A DNA stretch of 64,000 nt from Saxidomus purpurata (taxonomy: Eukaryota > Mollusca > Bivalvia > Venerida > Veneridae): contig JAFMSR010000015.1 of NCBI GenBank assembly GCA_022818135.1, positions 26,162,553-26,226,552 on the forward strand, read 5' to 3'. The translations under genes were made by a program, and so were the position numbers. Shown in pieces: positions 49,261-61,150 of this stretch (the first letter of the stretch is position 1; every line of letters begins with the position of its first letter). The notes beneath the pieces were generated by a model that was not told the DNA's origin, did no database searches, and worked only from the letters and a program-made list of their open reading frames with translations.

Positions 49261-49434
49261 TAGATGTCGCTTTGAAATTTAAAATACTCATTTACTATCA
49301 ATAGACAGGATATATTGTATAACTATCTAAAGGTTTTTTGTCAGAAGTTTGGCCTTTGTTCGAATTAGAAAATACGTCGAATCTAGATAATTCAACTTAA
49401 AAATCAAATTAACCCTAAGGCTTTCAGATATTGC

Positions 49435-49795
49435 TGTGAAACTTGAAAACCTTGTTTGTTTTATGACCCCCATCTATAGAAAACAGAGGGTATGTAGCTA
49501 AGTTAAGTCCCATTATCGACTTAGAATCACTGAATATTTGAAATAGTTGGAATACCTGTTGACAAGAGTAGGTAATTGTTGTGTCATGGCTTTCTTTTGA
49601 ATTATGGCACTTTTCGGCATAGAATCCGTATCACTCCACTTACCTTGCATTTACTTCAGCATTTGCGATAAGTTGGAATACTTGTTTATTAACATGACAC
49701 CGATCTGTAAGCAAGGGTAGATAACTCTGTCAAAAATATTTATAATTGCATAAAGACGTTCCTTGTTAAAGTCATGTGCAACTGGCACATACTTA
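49435..49795. repeat. Three diverged ~115-125-bp tandem units
   Basis: Units at about 49439, 49541 and 49668 share GAAACTTG..TGTTT / TTGGAATACCTGTT / TTGGAATACTTGTT and a later GGGTA.GTAGCTAA / AGGTAATTGTTGTGTCA / GGGTAGATAACTCTGTCA. Probably a continuation of the preceding repeat. Confidence 0.4.
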
Positions 49796-50898
49796 TATAC
49801 ATGTAGTATACTTCTAGCTAAAACTTAATTGCAGTGTCCAGATAATATTTTTATCTTGTCTTTTAATGCCAAAAGTTTAATATTACTGGTGTGTTCATGT
49901 CGCCATTATTGATCACATCCATAATGTACAAGAATATGAGAGATATATTTTTTGCATTTCGCAAATACTTCTATTTAGCATTGGAAAGTTAATTGCAGAT
50001 GCAGCTAGACAGTATCACGCTCTGAATTCAGGTTTAATTTCTCAAGATAGAAACACTGTAAAGTATAGCTCTAATTGGGATAAAGCACCTCACAGACTAA
50101 CGTTTAACTAGCTTAAAAAACCCTACAATGAAAGTTTTGAATGTTACAAACCAGTATGTGGCAATCATAAAAACATCTTGCGCGCATTAAAAGTGGTGTT
50201 TTATGAAGCTTTCATAGGTATATTAAAATAGAGTTTGCAATTGAAACTTCTATAGAAATCGATATGCGGAGGTTTTATTAATTATTGATGGCTGTTGATT
50301 TAATATGTTTAAGCAGAAGATCCTGAAGAACTGTGTTATGATCTAGTGGAACTGTTTTGTGCAATTATCTGTAACTGTATCATGGATTTGATACGTGGTT
50401 TCCATGAGTTCGTAATTGGAATAGGTTTTGGCAAATATCTTGCATTATATACTGCATAGTATAATACAAACAGGTCCTTCTTTTTTTCTTGATTCAATGT
50501 TATGCTTACAGATATTAATTAGCATTGAAGTTCAAACAGCCATAACAAAAACGTGAACTTGATTTTCATAGAATGTTTATAGATGAACGTTTGCACTGAC
50601 AAAACTTCCTATGCTTATAAAAGCTAGACAAACCAGTAGTCAGTAACGCCTTACACATAATCGACACTGGAAATATATTATATAAAGGGTCATTTTTAAT
50701 TTACGTATACCACGTTACGACATGAAGTAACAATTACTTTAAAAATAATAAAATTAACCTTGGTCTACGAGTTGAACGACAGACGAATACACAGATTCCA
50801 ATGTGTTGTTTTGATCAATTTTAACCAGATTAAGTAGTTTCAGCAGTTGATTATATCTGTTGTTGCCTGTTTTCCTGTGACTTCTTTTTGTTCCATAG
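49796..50898. other. AT-rich stretch without a gene
   Basis: Nothing supported. Confidence 0.5.
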
Positions 50899-51017
50899 AC
50901 CCAACAAATACCTCACTGCAAGAACACTTGCAAAATGAAAACATCTCGAAACGCCAATATTCCAGTGTCGTTTTATATCCAGGAAAGATTATGAAAACTC
51001 ACTTTAAGATTGGATAA
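50899..51017 (+). pseudogene. Isolated terminal-exon-like ORF
   Basis: A long pyrimidine-rich tract (TGTTTTCCTGTGACTTCTTT...CCATAG) ends at 50898 and is followed by 38 open codons to TAA 51015-51017. They read PTNTSLQEHLQNENISKRQY, SSVVLYPGKIMKTHFKIG. The tyrosine in RQYSSVVL would suit a cytoplasmic tail, but there is no second copy, no upstream exon and the frame is short enough for chance. Low confidence. Confidence 0.2.
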
Positions 51018-51865
51018 GGAGATTGAAGAAATGCGAGTAAGTTGGGGTTTAAAATTTTAAGGTGCAAGATAAAAATAACCAAAAGAAATCATTAAATATA
51101 TTTCGTAGTACTATGAATTGCATTCATATTCGAATGCTCGTCGTAAAAACGTTGTGTTTCGTTAGGTGTAAGGATATGTTATACCAATTAGTTTCATGTG
51201 TTAAATGATATTTAAGTAAAATGATATATTTTAGAAACTGAATGAATAACAGTAGTTATGTTAGCGTAGGTTAGAAAATGTTGAGACGTATTATAGTTAC
51301 GCACATATCAAAACAGATATATCCATGTTCTATAAATAATTGCAAATTTGCTAAAAAATATCGGGTAACAAAGTAATTCTGCCCAACAATACGTAGTCCA
51401 TTTTCTACTGTAGCACGTAACACAGTTGTAAATAGAGCAAATGAATAAAGATAACTATTGAACGATGAAAATTCGTAGTTTGTGATAACCAGTCACTGCT
51501 GGATCTAGACCATCTCAACTCTTTTAGAAATATTAGTCGGGGATTGACTACATGTGTCTGCAAACGGGTCGAACGTAGTTACAGCGAATTGCAATGGGGT
51601 GGTATCTAATAGTATATTTCTCTCTCAGAATTTATCAAAGTGACAATATATTGTAATATAGTTCAATGTATTTGTCGTGAAGAACTTATGGATCATTTTA
51701 GTCTAAGATCAGGTACAAAAATGTATCTAAAAATGGAAAATGTAAATGAAATATCGAGCTCAATAAAACGAAATGTAGGCGTTTCATTAACAAGGAAAAT
51801 GAACGTGTTGTTTTAATCCTAATATCTGTCTTGAAACACTGATCTATTTTGTATATGTGCAAACT
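51018..51865. other. AT-rich stretch without a gene
   Basis: Nothing supported. Confidence 0.5.
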
Positions 51866-51964
51866 AAAAAATTTTTTTTTTTTTTTTTCCTTAAATTTTT
51901 CTTTATCCAAAACACAAAAAAAACCTTTTTTTTTTCCTTTTTTTTTTTTTCCCCCCTCCCCCTA
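51866..51964. other. T/C homopolymer block, probable consensus artefact
   Basis: Runs of T, A and C (TTTTTTTTTCCCCCCTCCCC) resembling the other suspect blocks. The overlapping minus ORF 51698-51910 is an artefact. Confidence 0.55.
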
Positions 51965-52507
51965 AATTCCACGATAGTCAAACCCACAAAACATGATTAC
52001 ATAAGTACAACGCTTAGTGCACTTTCAACAATATAAATGAATAAGAGGCCAACCATTCTTCATGTATAAAACGAATCCGATAAGGAAAGAAAGCACTACT
52101 TACATTGTACCAAAGTTAATGGTTAGTGGTCCAAATGTACTTGTATCTTGTGATTGACATAGCCCTCAAACGTGCAATTACTGACCAATCCTTTAGTCAG
52201 TCTATAGATATATACAGACATATCGCATGACAACCCGTATCGTCTGCCTCCTTTCTCATTTTAAATCATTGAATCACGTAATCTCAGTTATTCATATATA
52301 CATATGAGCAAGCATTCTACAACCCCCTTTTATATCTTTTTTGAAGCAATGTTAATGTGATAACTATATCTATATATACAATATCAAAAATGCATTTCCA
52401 AAAGAAAATCATATTTAAATTTATCAGATTTATGCACGTAGTAATGCACAACCTGGTTTAAATTTTCCTTGTCATGAGGGCAATATTAAGTCCATCACAC
52501 ACATTAA

Positions 52508-52834
52508 ATGAAAGGTTGGCTGAGTTTTGTCCGTAGTAACATAGGTCGTGCTATTCACGATGACATTCGCACTCTGGTATACTTTAAAGCACAGCTATGT
52601 GTTATAAAAGCTGTGATTATTAACCTTATCCACACTACATGTAGCGACATATTATCATATCCGAATTAGTTAACAAGACTTTCATTGAACTAAATGAAAT
52701 ATCATATCCTTCATTTGATACAGAATTTCTACGAATGGTCTGAAATAGATATACATACATTATGTATGTACAGTTACAAAGAAATATTTCCCATACTGTT
52801 TCCACACCTCATTGTTGTTTATGTTTTTATATGA
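52508..52834 (+). pseudogene. Segment Q1, coiled-coil-like coding relic
   Basis: ATG 52508 opens 53 codons to TAG 52667-52669: GWLSFVRSNIGRAIHDDIRT, LVYFKAQLCVIKAVI, SYPN. Q2 at 59467-59619 reads LSFVRDNKSRAIDEVIRTLK, YFKEQLHV, KAVIII, LYPN and ends at the same TAG. Shared RAI, IRTL, YFK, QL, KAVII and YPN with H/D, D/E and A/E changes suggest past coding. The I..L..F..L spacing suggests an amphipathic helix. In another frame 52724-52834 reads NFYEWSEIDIHTLCMYSYKE then a hydrophobic run (LIVVYVFI), resembling the FYEQSEIYTF tail of segment L. Family unknown. Confidence 0.4.
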
Positions 52835-53064
52835 ACATGAAGTACATGTAGGTATTTCTACAAATCTTGGTTAATATTTCATAGTGATATTGTTATAGAA
52901 ACAGTGTTGCATGCATATAATTTACTAGGTGAACACTTAATATAAACGTGCATCGACAATTATAGACATATTAAAATGCTAGATAACTTAGATTATTAAG
53001 CCAAACACCATATATTAGCTTAAGAAGTTCATAAAGGAATGGTTACCTTACATACTGGTTCGAA

Positions 53065-54075
53065 AACAGTCTGCTAAGATGTAAATAACCCTCAAACGTA
53101 CTATTACAAACTAATCTTTTCAGACATTCTATAAATATTCGCAGAAACATCGTGGAACAACCTAAATTATCTGAAAAATACCCAATCAATTTCTTACATT
53201 AAATCCCTGTATCACGTAATCTTAGTATTATTTATGGTGTACATAAACATGATAAATACAGCCTATGTAATTACCGGCAATGTTCGGCCAACATTATAGG
53301 GTCCCCATGCGTAGCCGTCTTACAGCTAGTTATAGAATGCTAACTGCTACTAGACGTTGGCCCGACTTATAGAGGCATTAAAAACACATTACTTTATTTG
53401 TCTGCCGCTGTTTACAACAGACACATCTTGTTACAATGTAACTCATATGACCATTGTTAAATGTCTGTTAACGTTGAACAAAAACATACAAGGGATTACA
53501 AATGATAAAGACTGGTGAAAGTCTGAACTTCATTGTAGTATTATCGCTTTAAGGGACACAGAGCCTTATATTTACCAAATGATTGCTAGTTACAAGATCT
53601 ATATAGAGACTAACAGAGTCAAAAATTCTAACATGTAACATATTCTGGTTAATAAATAAATTACAAAACAAAATTGACTGAAATGGCATTTTGTAAAATA
53701 GTTACCACTTTTAGAGCAAGTTTTAGAAAATGTAAAGATCTCGCTATAGCACAGTTACTAATGTATATTCGTAATTTAAACATTTGTAGATACATGTACC
53801 ACGTGTGATAAAACTTAGGCGTCTTGCTTGTACATATAATCTAGACAGATTGCAAGCTGATCTCATACACATCTATGCCAAATGAATAACTCATATTGTG
53901 TTTAAATACTGTTTTCAAATCATAGTTCACCGTCCAAACGTAAATCTTCATCTACCAGGTATAACTTTTGGAAAGAGTAGAAAAATGATTTGTTTAAAGT
54001 CAGTAGTTATTCTCGTACGACTTTAAGTTCTTAGTTTAGCAGTATTTCTACATATTTAATATTTGTTTTAGGCAT
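53065..54075. other. Conserved but unclassified part of unit 1
   Basis: 53100-53340 is the most conserved block of the duplication (TATAAATATTCGCAGAAACA, CATTATAGGGTCCCCATGCG) yet has no open frame in common. A regulatory or recently homogenised stretch is possible. The rest is AT-rich. Confidence 0.4.
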
Positions 54076-54081
54076 CGTTTT

Positions 54082-54303
54082 ATGAACTGTTTGAACTGTT
54101 GTAATAGTATATTGCTCCCTTTCTCAATTACATACGGCTCTCTTATACTATTCAGTGGAATAGAAGCTGTTTCTTATAATCATTGGGACTATTTTATAAC
54201 TGACAGTGCTGTTTTGATGGCTTGCATTGCTCGAGCTGATTGCGTGAAGTCGTTTTCTCGCGGCTCCAAAAGGGGAATAATACAATGTAATGTCTACAAA
54301 TAA
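54082..54303 (+). pseudogene. Segment N1, coding-like paralog of N2
   Basis: Open from ATG 54082 to TAA 54301-54303. It reads MNCLNCCNSILLPFSITYGS, LILFSGIEAVSYNHWDYFIT, ARADCVKSFSR. N2 reads NCLKLYNSVMLAYTTPYRSL, VFSRINACC, THWDYVITV, stop, then in another frame YLARTDRVESFSR. HWDY, VESFSR and the hydrophobic stretch recur with conservative changes; N2 has a frameshift of four bases. Unrecognised; possibly one exon of a membrane protein. Confidence 0.35.
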
Positions 54304-54360
54304 TCAACGAAACTTATCATAACGGTGCTGTTATGTAAATAACTATCAGTGAGCTAAGGT

Positions 54361-54995
54361 ATAGGACATAAAGGTGACCTTCACATTGGGAGTAGATGAC
54401 TGGGTTTTGTGTGAGATACATCGTTATGGTACGGGTAATAATTGTGGGACTACAGCCCATGCATGTAAATGCTACAGAGAGAAATCGGATTTAAATGTAG
54501 TAGTGCTTTAGCAATTAGTAAACTTGTCTTTGGGAGTAGGTGCCTGGTTGTAAATGACACACCCTTGTGGTATGGGTAACAATAATGTAAGTTATATCAA
54601 AATGTACTCATGCATGCGGAAGATACAGACAGGAAACGAAATAACATGTAGTAGTGGACCCTTAGTGTGACATTGACATTGGGAGAAGTATGCTGGTTAA
54701 TTTGCATGATACACCCTTGGTGAATGGGTAAATGTCGACAACGTGTGAACTGATATCAAAATTGGCCGATGCATGTGAGGCATTTACGGAACGGGAACAA
54801 AATTGCATTTAGTGTTGTTTGAGCCCTAAGTGTGAACCCGAAGTGTTTCCATTTAGTTAGAAATAAGCTTTGAAAGAATGCGGTTGTTGTACGTAACACT
54901 CTCTTGATATAGGGTAACGAGTTTGTGAAGTCATCTTAAAATCGGAACGTGCATATGGACGATACAGACCGGAAACAAAATTGCGGACGAAGGGA
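54361..54995. repeat. Diverged satellite, four ~150-170-bp units (array 1)
   Basis: Units contain, in order, GGGAGTAGATGACTGG, TGATACACCCTTGG, GGGTAA, ATATCAAAATTGG, GCATGTGAGG and ACAGACCGGAAAC. They start at about 54361, 54525, 54665 and 54830 and end with ACGAAGGGATGGATGGAG. The pattern resembles the BIV160-type mollusc satellites (family resemblance recalled, not checked). Confidence 0.6.
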
Positions 54996-55069
54996 TGGAT
55001 GGAGCAATGCAAATTCATAGTCCCAGGACCGGTAAGGGGTAAATATTGACACAAAATATTAACATAATA

Positions 55070-55654
55070 AACCCACTGTAAAATACATCGTTTACTAATT
55101 TAGTACATTTCAGTTAAACATAAGTATGGCCTCAAAACACAAGAGGGTCTGATTAACAAACTGTGACATAAGGAAACTGTCATTTAATTAAATAAACTTC
55201 CGTCCTGAAGAAGTGACAGTATTCTATACAGTAAGGTCACAGAAACACAATAAAAGAAATACGAGCAGAAACTTATTATAATAAGGTATATAATTTAGTT
55301 AAGAAACAAAGGTACATACAACATTCTACCGTTCTATTTCAAAACTTAAAATAATTTTTAAAAAGTTGAAAAGCTGTAATTTTCAAATAAAACTATATTG
55401 CTTGGACAATTTTGTTACAGTAATGCATAATAACGTCATTTAATAAAATCACAATGTGAAAAGTGTTATATATCAAATACACTATCGTCTGTTTTTATGG
55501 CCGTCTTATGAACAAACATCAGAAAATAAAATTCGCTCCTGATGTTCGATCTGTTCAGGTACGTTTCAGTCCTACAATGTGAACATTTACATGACAGGTC
55601 TAATAGCAATAAGTGTTCGTTGATTCTACCTTCCCCGTAATGTCTGTCTATTTA
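55070..55654. other. Non-coding part of unit 1
   Basis: Matches 62190-62720 in unit 2 (CTCAAAACACAAGAGGGTC / GTCAAAACACAAGGAGTC). No shared open frame. Confidence 0.45.
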
Positions 55655-55775
55655 TTTATAGGCTGTCTCAGAAAATAGGTAGATAATTGCAAGTTTTATT
55701 CTTGTTTCCTTCTTAATAGACAGTTATCCATTCGCTTTGTTACTTATTTATCTACTTGCCTATCGAACTGATCTC
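55655..55775 (+). repeat. Segment K3, 3' part of the K repeat
   Basis: TATAGGCTGTCTCAGAAAAT and GTAGATAATTGCAAGTTTTA match K1 and K2 from the end of their reading frame onward. The coding-like 5' part is absent. Confidence 0.55.
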
Positions 55776-56042
55776 TTACTGCCTAAGGAAATTCAGGATG
55801 CTCTCAACATTTGACAGAATGCTATGGTAATATAATGCAACTAAGATATTGACCGTCTGAAATGGATTCTGGTCGTTATAAACTGATAAAATCCCTGTTT
55901 AACAAAACGTGCTTACAACCAAACGCAGCATCTACCAGTATTTTTACATACAAAATACTGTTTTATACAGACAATATAATACTCAACATATGCAGCAAGC
56001 ATATGACTGTTCATAGTAATACTGTAATACTGTAATATCAAC

Positions 56043-56275
56043 CTATGTGATGGTTAAGTGTTTGCTATGTGCAAAACTGAGCTCGTTAAAAGCAGAGAAC
56101 AAACAAATTATATAGTTGTGTTAATGTTGGTGTTTAGTAATTACTGCAATCTGTTTAGCAATTCGGTTATGAATAGACAAAGAGAAGGAAACATAGTACG
56201 TTAAGATGCTATCCCTCACATGTTGATGAAAGTTTCTACGAGCAGTCTGAAATTTACACATTTCAAAATGAATAA
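56043..56275 (+). pseudogene. Segment L1, decayed paralog of L2
   Basis: The frame reads LCDG, stop, VFAMCKTELVKSREQTNYIV, VLMLVFSNYCNLFSNSVMNR and stops. In a shifted frame it continues STLRCYPSHVDESFYEQSEI, YTFQNE to TAA 56273-56275. L2 (63089-63352) is open through the whole length. The hydrophobic stretch after TNY, the basic residues after it and a FYEQSEIYTF tail are shared. One stop and one frameshift disable this copy. Confidence 0.4.
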
Positions 56276-56389
56276 TCAATAAAGAGCGGTGACTGTACAC
56301 ACTCCTGTCAAATATTCTGTTGTTTTATGCTATGCGCTACCAAGTTATACAATTTTGAAAATGCTTTTGAAATCCTAATATTATAACAT

Positions 56390-56735
56390 ATTGTAACGGT
56401 TCCGTCAGACCAAACTAACAAACATGTAGATGTTCTCAAAGTGCAAGGCTGATTTTCGCTTGTGTTGTTGATTCTAGCAAATACTTTAAAAAGTACAGTT
56501 TATGTTTTCGCATATAATTTTGAAGATATTTAAAAAAACAATTTCAACAGTAACTGTTGCCAGCAGTTTCAAACTCAGTTTTCAAGATTCCGATATAAGA
56601 GTCACGGAATGTTGAGGAATATGTAAAGATCAAGAGAATGTAGGCTAACTACACCAGCCTGGAGAATTGGCACTTTTGTAAAACCGTACATCCTTCAAGC
56701 ATCAGGGAGAAATGTTTGTATTTGTTTATTCTTTG
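56390..56735 (+). pseudogene. Segment P1, decayed paralog of P2 over an old MITE end
   Basis: In the P2 frame it reads NVEEYVKIKRM, stop, ANYTSLEN..HFCKTVHPSS, IREKC, with several stops and an in-frame 6-nt gap against P2. The preceding 56390-56580 (ACGGTTCCGTCAGAC, GTTGATTCTAG, CAACAGTAACTG) is a diverged copy of the 3' half of MITE family 1, so the apparent acceptor TTTCAACAG and the first residues may come from that MITE. Confidence 0.3.
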
Positions 56736-56789
56736 CTAACTATTTGCTTTTTATGGCGTTTAATACATCCTAGTGTATAAAGGCGACTT

Positions 56790-57319
56790 TTAAAGGTCCA
56801 TTACTAACACCAAATTGAGCTTTTCAACCTGGAATTGTAACACGGACAAACAGTTTGAAACTGGCTTCTAAAACTTTACAATAGCCGTGGAGTATTTCCC
56901 TGTTTGAAAAACTGCTGCAGAAAAACGAGTGAATGTTTGTGTATTTCCTTAGATTGATCTGGGTATTTTTGTCCTACTTTCGCTTTATCGAATGTTGTAA
57001 ACAGTCAGACATATACTTTGCACATCATTGGAAGTAAAGTTCTTCAATTATAATTCAAAATAGGCATGCTTATTTATGTACAACCTATTTACAGCCTCTC
57101 TCTCAGGGAGATTTCTTGAAAATTACAAAACTATATGAAAACTCGAAAACCTACTTTCGTTTTTGAAAAGGCAAAATATAACTTATTAATTATTTTGATA
57201 AACTCAACAAAATATAGTCACATGCAACGCAGTATGTCATATTTTCCTTCTGAGAAGACGCCCGTTACGATTCCAGATTTTAAAGAAAATTCAATTTGGG
57301 GTTGGTAGTGGACCTTTAA
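56790..57319. mobile_element. MITE family 2, copy B (530 bp, TTAA target)
   Basis: TTAA AGGTCCATTACTAACACC at the left and the inverted GGTTGGTAGTGGACCT TTAA at the right. The inverted ends extend about 60 bp (CCAAATTGA, GGAATTGTAACACGG against GGAATCGTAACGGGC). The left end reappears at the matching place in unit 2 (about 63930), so insertion predates the 7-kb duplication. ORFs at 57218-57521 overlap it and are shadows. Confidence 0.75.
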
Positions 57320-57894
57320 CGAAAATCGCAATGACATGAAAAAGCTCACGATAGGTTCGCGACGCCAATATACTAAATTTATTCTGCTCCATCGGTCAAA
57401 AGACGATGAACGTTTAGAAGTGCATTGTATAAGATTCAGCGAGGTCATAATAAAATCAATCATGAGATTAATGAGCTTTATTTTATTTCTGTATGGTTGT
57501 GGCATTTTGTATTACAATTAAAAGTGTAAAGTTATTCTGATATATACATCAGAACAGAAGGATCATTTTAAAGTGATATTACCCTTCAAAAAGACAATCG
57601 TGACTTTAAGAGTTTGTAGCATTCGACAAAATGAATATTGACAAAGTTATATCCAAAATATAAGAATGTGTATCACAGTTTGTTTTTAATTGAATATACA
57701 GTAAATCAGTGAAAATCAGTGAAATATGTTTATTGAGAATCCATCCTTTCTGTGAGATATTTACTAATTAATTTCGTTCATGGAGAGAAATAACACAGTA
57801 TAACATATTATTTACATGTTTTCAAAACACGGTGTTACTAGCATTCTTCAACACCATAATTGTATACGGAAATTTTGAAGAATAATAACTTTAC
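57320..57894. other. AT-rich stretch without a gene
   Basis: Nothing supported. Confidence 0.5.
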
Positions 57895-58191
57895 GGGCGA
57901 GTTCACATGGAAGCTCTAGGGTAGGGTAAGGTTAACTCGGAATCCATTTGAACGCACTGGTGTTTACACAATTCATATCTTCCTCACTGAAGAGCTGATC
58001 TCTAGTAACCCTCCTGCCAACTTGGGTTCATTGGTTCCCGGCATTTGGCTGCTGCCCTTAATGAGCTGAGCAACAGCTGTTTTACTTATCACCAGGGCCA
58101 CGTTTCTGATTGGTCGATTACTTTACTGATGGGAGTATTATTATATACAGAACAGCCTACCCTACCCTAGAGCTTCCATGTGAACTCCCCC
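57895..58191. mobile_element. MITE with 34-bp inverted ends (297 bp)
   Basis: GGGCGAGTTCACATGGAAGC continuing to TCTAGGGTAGGGTA at the left is mirrored by TACCCTACCCTAGAGCTTCC ending CCCC at the right, with one mismatch. TAC flanks both sides as a possible 3-bp target duplication. GGG-starting ends with a 3-bp duplication suggest a PIF/Harbinger-type MITE (inference; that superfamily prefers TWA). Non-coding. Confidence 0.85.
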
Positions 58192-58890
58192 TACAATTGC
58201 TATTGTACATACTGCTATGATACAATTTCAACGAATATCCACTACCGTAAACTTGACTTTTATTACAAATGTACATAAAATTGTATGGAATGGTAAGCGA
58301 AATGAAGTATTTTATAATATTTTATTCTAAATTCACACCATGTTAGCGAAACTTTACAATGAAAAACATAAACAAAGCATCATAAAACACAGTGATACTT
58401 AGAGTTAATGTTCAGTACAAGTCTTCAATGTTTTGCCCCTAGATGTGAAGTATCTGGGAGCTATATTATCACCACGCTGTCCGTCCGTCTGTTTTACAGC
58501 AATAAATATCCTGAATTCAATGAAATCTAACCACAGCGATACGTATTAAACTTAGTTCCTATCGTCATCTTGTTGCGCTCGGATATTTAAACTCCTTCTA
58601 TGCCATTTTCTTTCTTGATTCGAAACGTGTACATAAAGACATTTGTATGGGATATTTTTGTGCAACCACTGGCAAGAAACGTTTTAATAAAGATCACATA
58701 ATTGATTAAAACTAATAAGATTTTTTATTTTCGGCATGTTTAGCGAATAGTATTATTTACTTAGTTTTGACCCTTCATATTTTCTAACATGTTGAAACTC
58801 AGAAAACATATAAAACTTTCAAAGACTGATTTATGACAAGCTTATTTGGTCGGAATCATTTAAAAAGTATTGCGTATTTTCCGACCAGTA
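58192..58890. other. AT-rich stretch at the end of unit 1
   Basis: A fragment near 58440-58500 (GAAGTATCTGGGAGCTATAT, GTCCGTCCGTCTGT) resembles a common mollusc repeat. No gene. Confidence 0.4.
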
Positions 58891-59466
58891 ACCATAAAAA
58901 GCGTACAACAACTTCATATGAGCTCTGATGTGTCAAAGCAAACAATGTACAATATCTTTGTCAAGACGACATCATATGGTATTCATCAGTATCATGTAAT
59001 CCCGGTTATTTATAGGCACATCTCAGTAAGCATGCTACTAACCCCATTTCTAGCAATTTTAGCTACATGTATGTTATTTTAATAACTGCAGTATATAAAA
59101 CCACAAAATGATTTTCCCAAATAGAAATCATAATTAAATTTAAATCATTTACACACATAGTAAAGCAAAACCAAGTTTTAATTTTTCCTTTGTAATGATA
59201 GCAACAAAAAAGAAAAATGAGTTACTAGTATTTTCTACGAGTCATGAATAGTGTCATAAATTAATATAAGTGAAGTGAATACTTATGTTGAAATTGAGCC
59301 AAAAACTAGAAACAAGTAACCTTTCTATTCATCTTTTAAAGTGTTGTAAATCACAAAGCCCAATACAAGGTGTAGATTTGGGTATATAAACGCTTCGTAA
59401 AATTTTAACCTTCATCCAAATTTCCATTGATATCAAGTCCACTACAAACATTAATTAAAAGAATAG

Positions 59467-59619
59467 CTGAGTTTTGTCCGTGATAACAAAAGTCGTGCTA
59501 TTGACGAGGTAATTCGCACCCTGAAATACTTTAAAGAACAGCTACATGTTGTATATGTTGTGAAAGCTGTAATCATCATTCATTTCCATACTAGCAGTGT
59601 CATATTATACCCGAATTAG
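59467..59619 (+). pseudogene. Segment Q2, coiled-coil-like coding relic
   Basis: Between TAG 59464-59466 and TAG 59617-59619 the frame reads LSFVRDNKSRAIDEVIRTLK, YFKEQLHVVYVVKAVIII, HTSSVILYPN. See Q1 for the paralog. Charged residues and I/L spacing in RAIDEVIRTLKYFKEQL fit a short coiled coil or helical hairpin arm. No start codon lies in frame here, so if once real it was an internal piece. About 75 bp further on, KYFCEYSVTYEHVYSFRQ before TAA echoes the NFYEWSEI block of Q1. Confidence 0.4.
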
Positions 59620-60894
59620 TTAACAAGACTTCTATTGAACTAAATGAATTATCATTCCTTCAGTGGATAAAATATTTCTGCGAATACTCTGTAACATACG
59701 AACATGTGTACAGTTTCCGTCAATAAGTTAATAAATATGAGGCCTTTGAACTGTCTACTGCTATGTTCCCCAACCTCTTGTTATACTTCTATTATGATAA
59801 TTGTTTATGTTATTTATATGTAGTAAATATTTCTACAAATCTGGGTCATGTAGGAGCTGAATATTTTATGTGACCGTATTTCATACATACCCGGTAGTTA
59901 TTTAGTTTATAATTTAAATGGCGCAACCGTGCTTAACACATAACTTGCTTTGTATTCGAACTTAAGAATACCATAGCACACAATAATACCTTTAAAAAGA
60001 GTATAATTATTGATTTATCAGTTAACACTTTATATAAATGTGCATAGACAATAGACATATCAAATTGCTAGTTTACTTGGATTATGAAACCAAACACCAT
60101 ATATTTGCTTAAGATGAAGGAATGAATACCTTACATATTGGTTGGTCTGCCAAGATGTAAATAACTCTCAAACATGCTATTACAAACCAATCTTTTCAGA
60201 CATTCTATAAATATTCGCAGAAACATCGTGGAACAACCTAAATTATCTGAAAAATACCCAATCAATTTCTTACTTTAAATCCCTGTATCACGTAATCTTA
60301 GTATTATTTATGGTGTACATAAACATGATAAATACAGCCTATGTAATTACCGGCAATGTTTGGCCAACATTATAGGGTCCCCATGCGTAGCCGTCTTTTA
60401 GCTAGTTATAGAATATAGTGCTAACACGCTATCTACTACTAGACGTTCGGTAGAAGAATAGTTGTGTAAGTTCGACCGACGTATCGAGACATTAAAGCTA
60501 TACAAGGCTTTATTTGACTGTCTATTTACAACACACACCTCTTGTTACCTCATATCACCCAATGTTAAGGGATAGTAGTAAACTGTTTGTTAACGTTAAA
60601 CAAACAAAACTATGCTTTACACATTATAAGGACTACTGAAAGTATGTTTGTTAAAAAGTTAGCTTGTTTTAATGTTTTATTGATATAACTTTTGAAGGGA
60701 ACAGAGTCTCATATCTACCAAATGGATGCTAGTGACAGGATTTGTAGAGAGTTAACAATGTCAACGATTCTAACATGTACTAGATTCCCTTTAGAATCAT
60801 TATGCAACTTAAATGGAAATCTCTTTAAAAAAAAAAAAATGACGGGGTAGACCTATCAAAGTACATGTGCCCAATCATATAATGCGAGTCGTAC
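59620..60894. other. Unit 2 counterpart of 52.7-54.0 kb
   Basis: Contains 60178-60420, nearly identical to 53100-53340, without a shared open frame. AT-rich otherwise. Confidence 0.45.
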
Positions 60895-61150
60895 ATGGTT
60901 TTTGCCCGCAGTGTTTCTACATATTTAATATTTTCTTTACAAACTATTTTGAACTGTTTGAAGTTATATAATAGTGTTATGCTCGCGTACACAACACCCT
61001 ACCGTTCTCTAATAGTATTCAGTAGAATAAATGCTTGCTGTTGTACACGTACTCATTGGGATTATGTTATTACTGTACTGTCGTGATGGTTTACCTTGCT
61101 CGAACTGACCGCGTTGAATCGTTTTCTCGCGACACTGGCAATGTTATGTA
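60895..61150 (+). pseudogene. Segment N2, frameshifted paralog of N1
   Basis: Open to TGA 61084-61086 (NCLKLYNSVMLA, HWDYVITVLS), then a second frame continues VMVYLARTDRVESFSRDTG. N1 has the two parts in one frame. Four bases are missing relative to N1 between them. Confidence 0.35.

Larger units (their letters stand above)
52200..58890 (+). repeat. Tandem segmental duplication, unit 1 (~7 kb)
   Basis: Landmarks recur in order about 6.9-7.1 kb later: 52594 to 59541, 53104 to 60181, 54084 to 60951, 55091 to 62205, 55662 to 62734 and 56758 to 63899. The best-preserved part, 53100-53340 against 60178-60420, is nearly identical over 200 bp, so conservation is uneven. An older internal repeat links 52135-52320 to 53065-53250 (CCTCAAACGTGCAATTAC / CCTCAAACGTACTATTAC). 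Exact ends are estimates. Confidence 0.8.

Noticed and set aside
57218..57521. 95-aa minus and 61-aa plus ORFs
   Set aside because: Both lie mainly inside or at the inverted end of a MITE, and the frame is not conserved with other copies.
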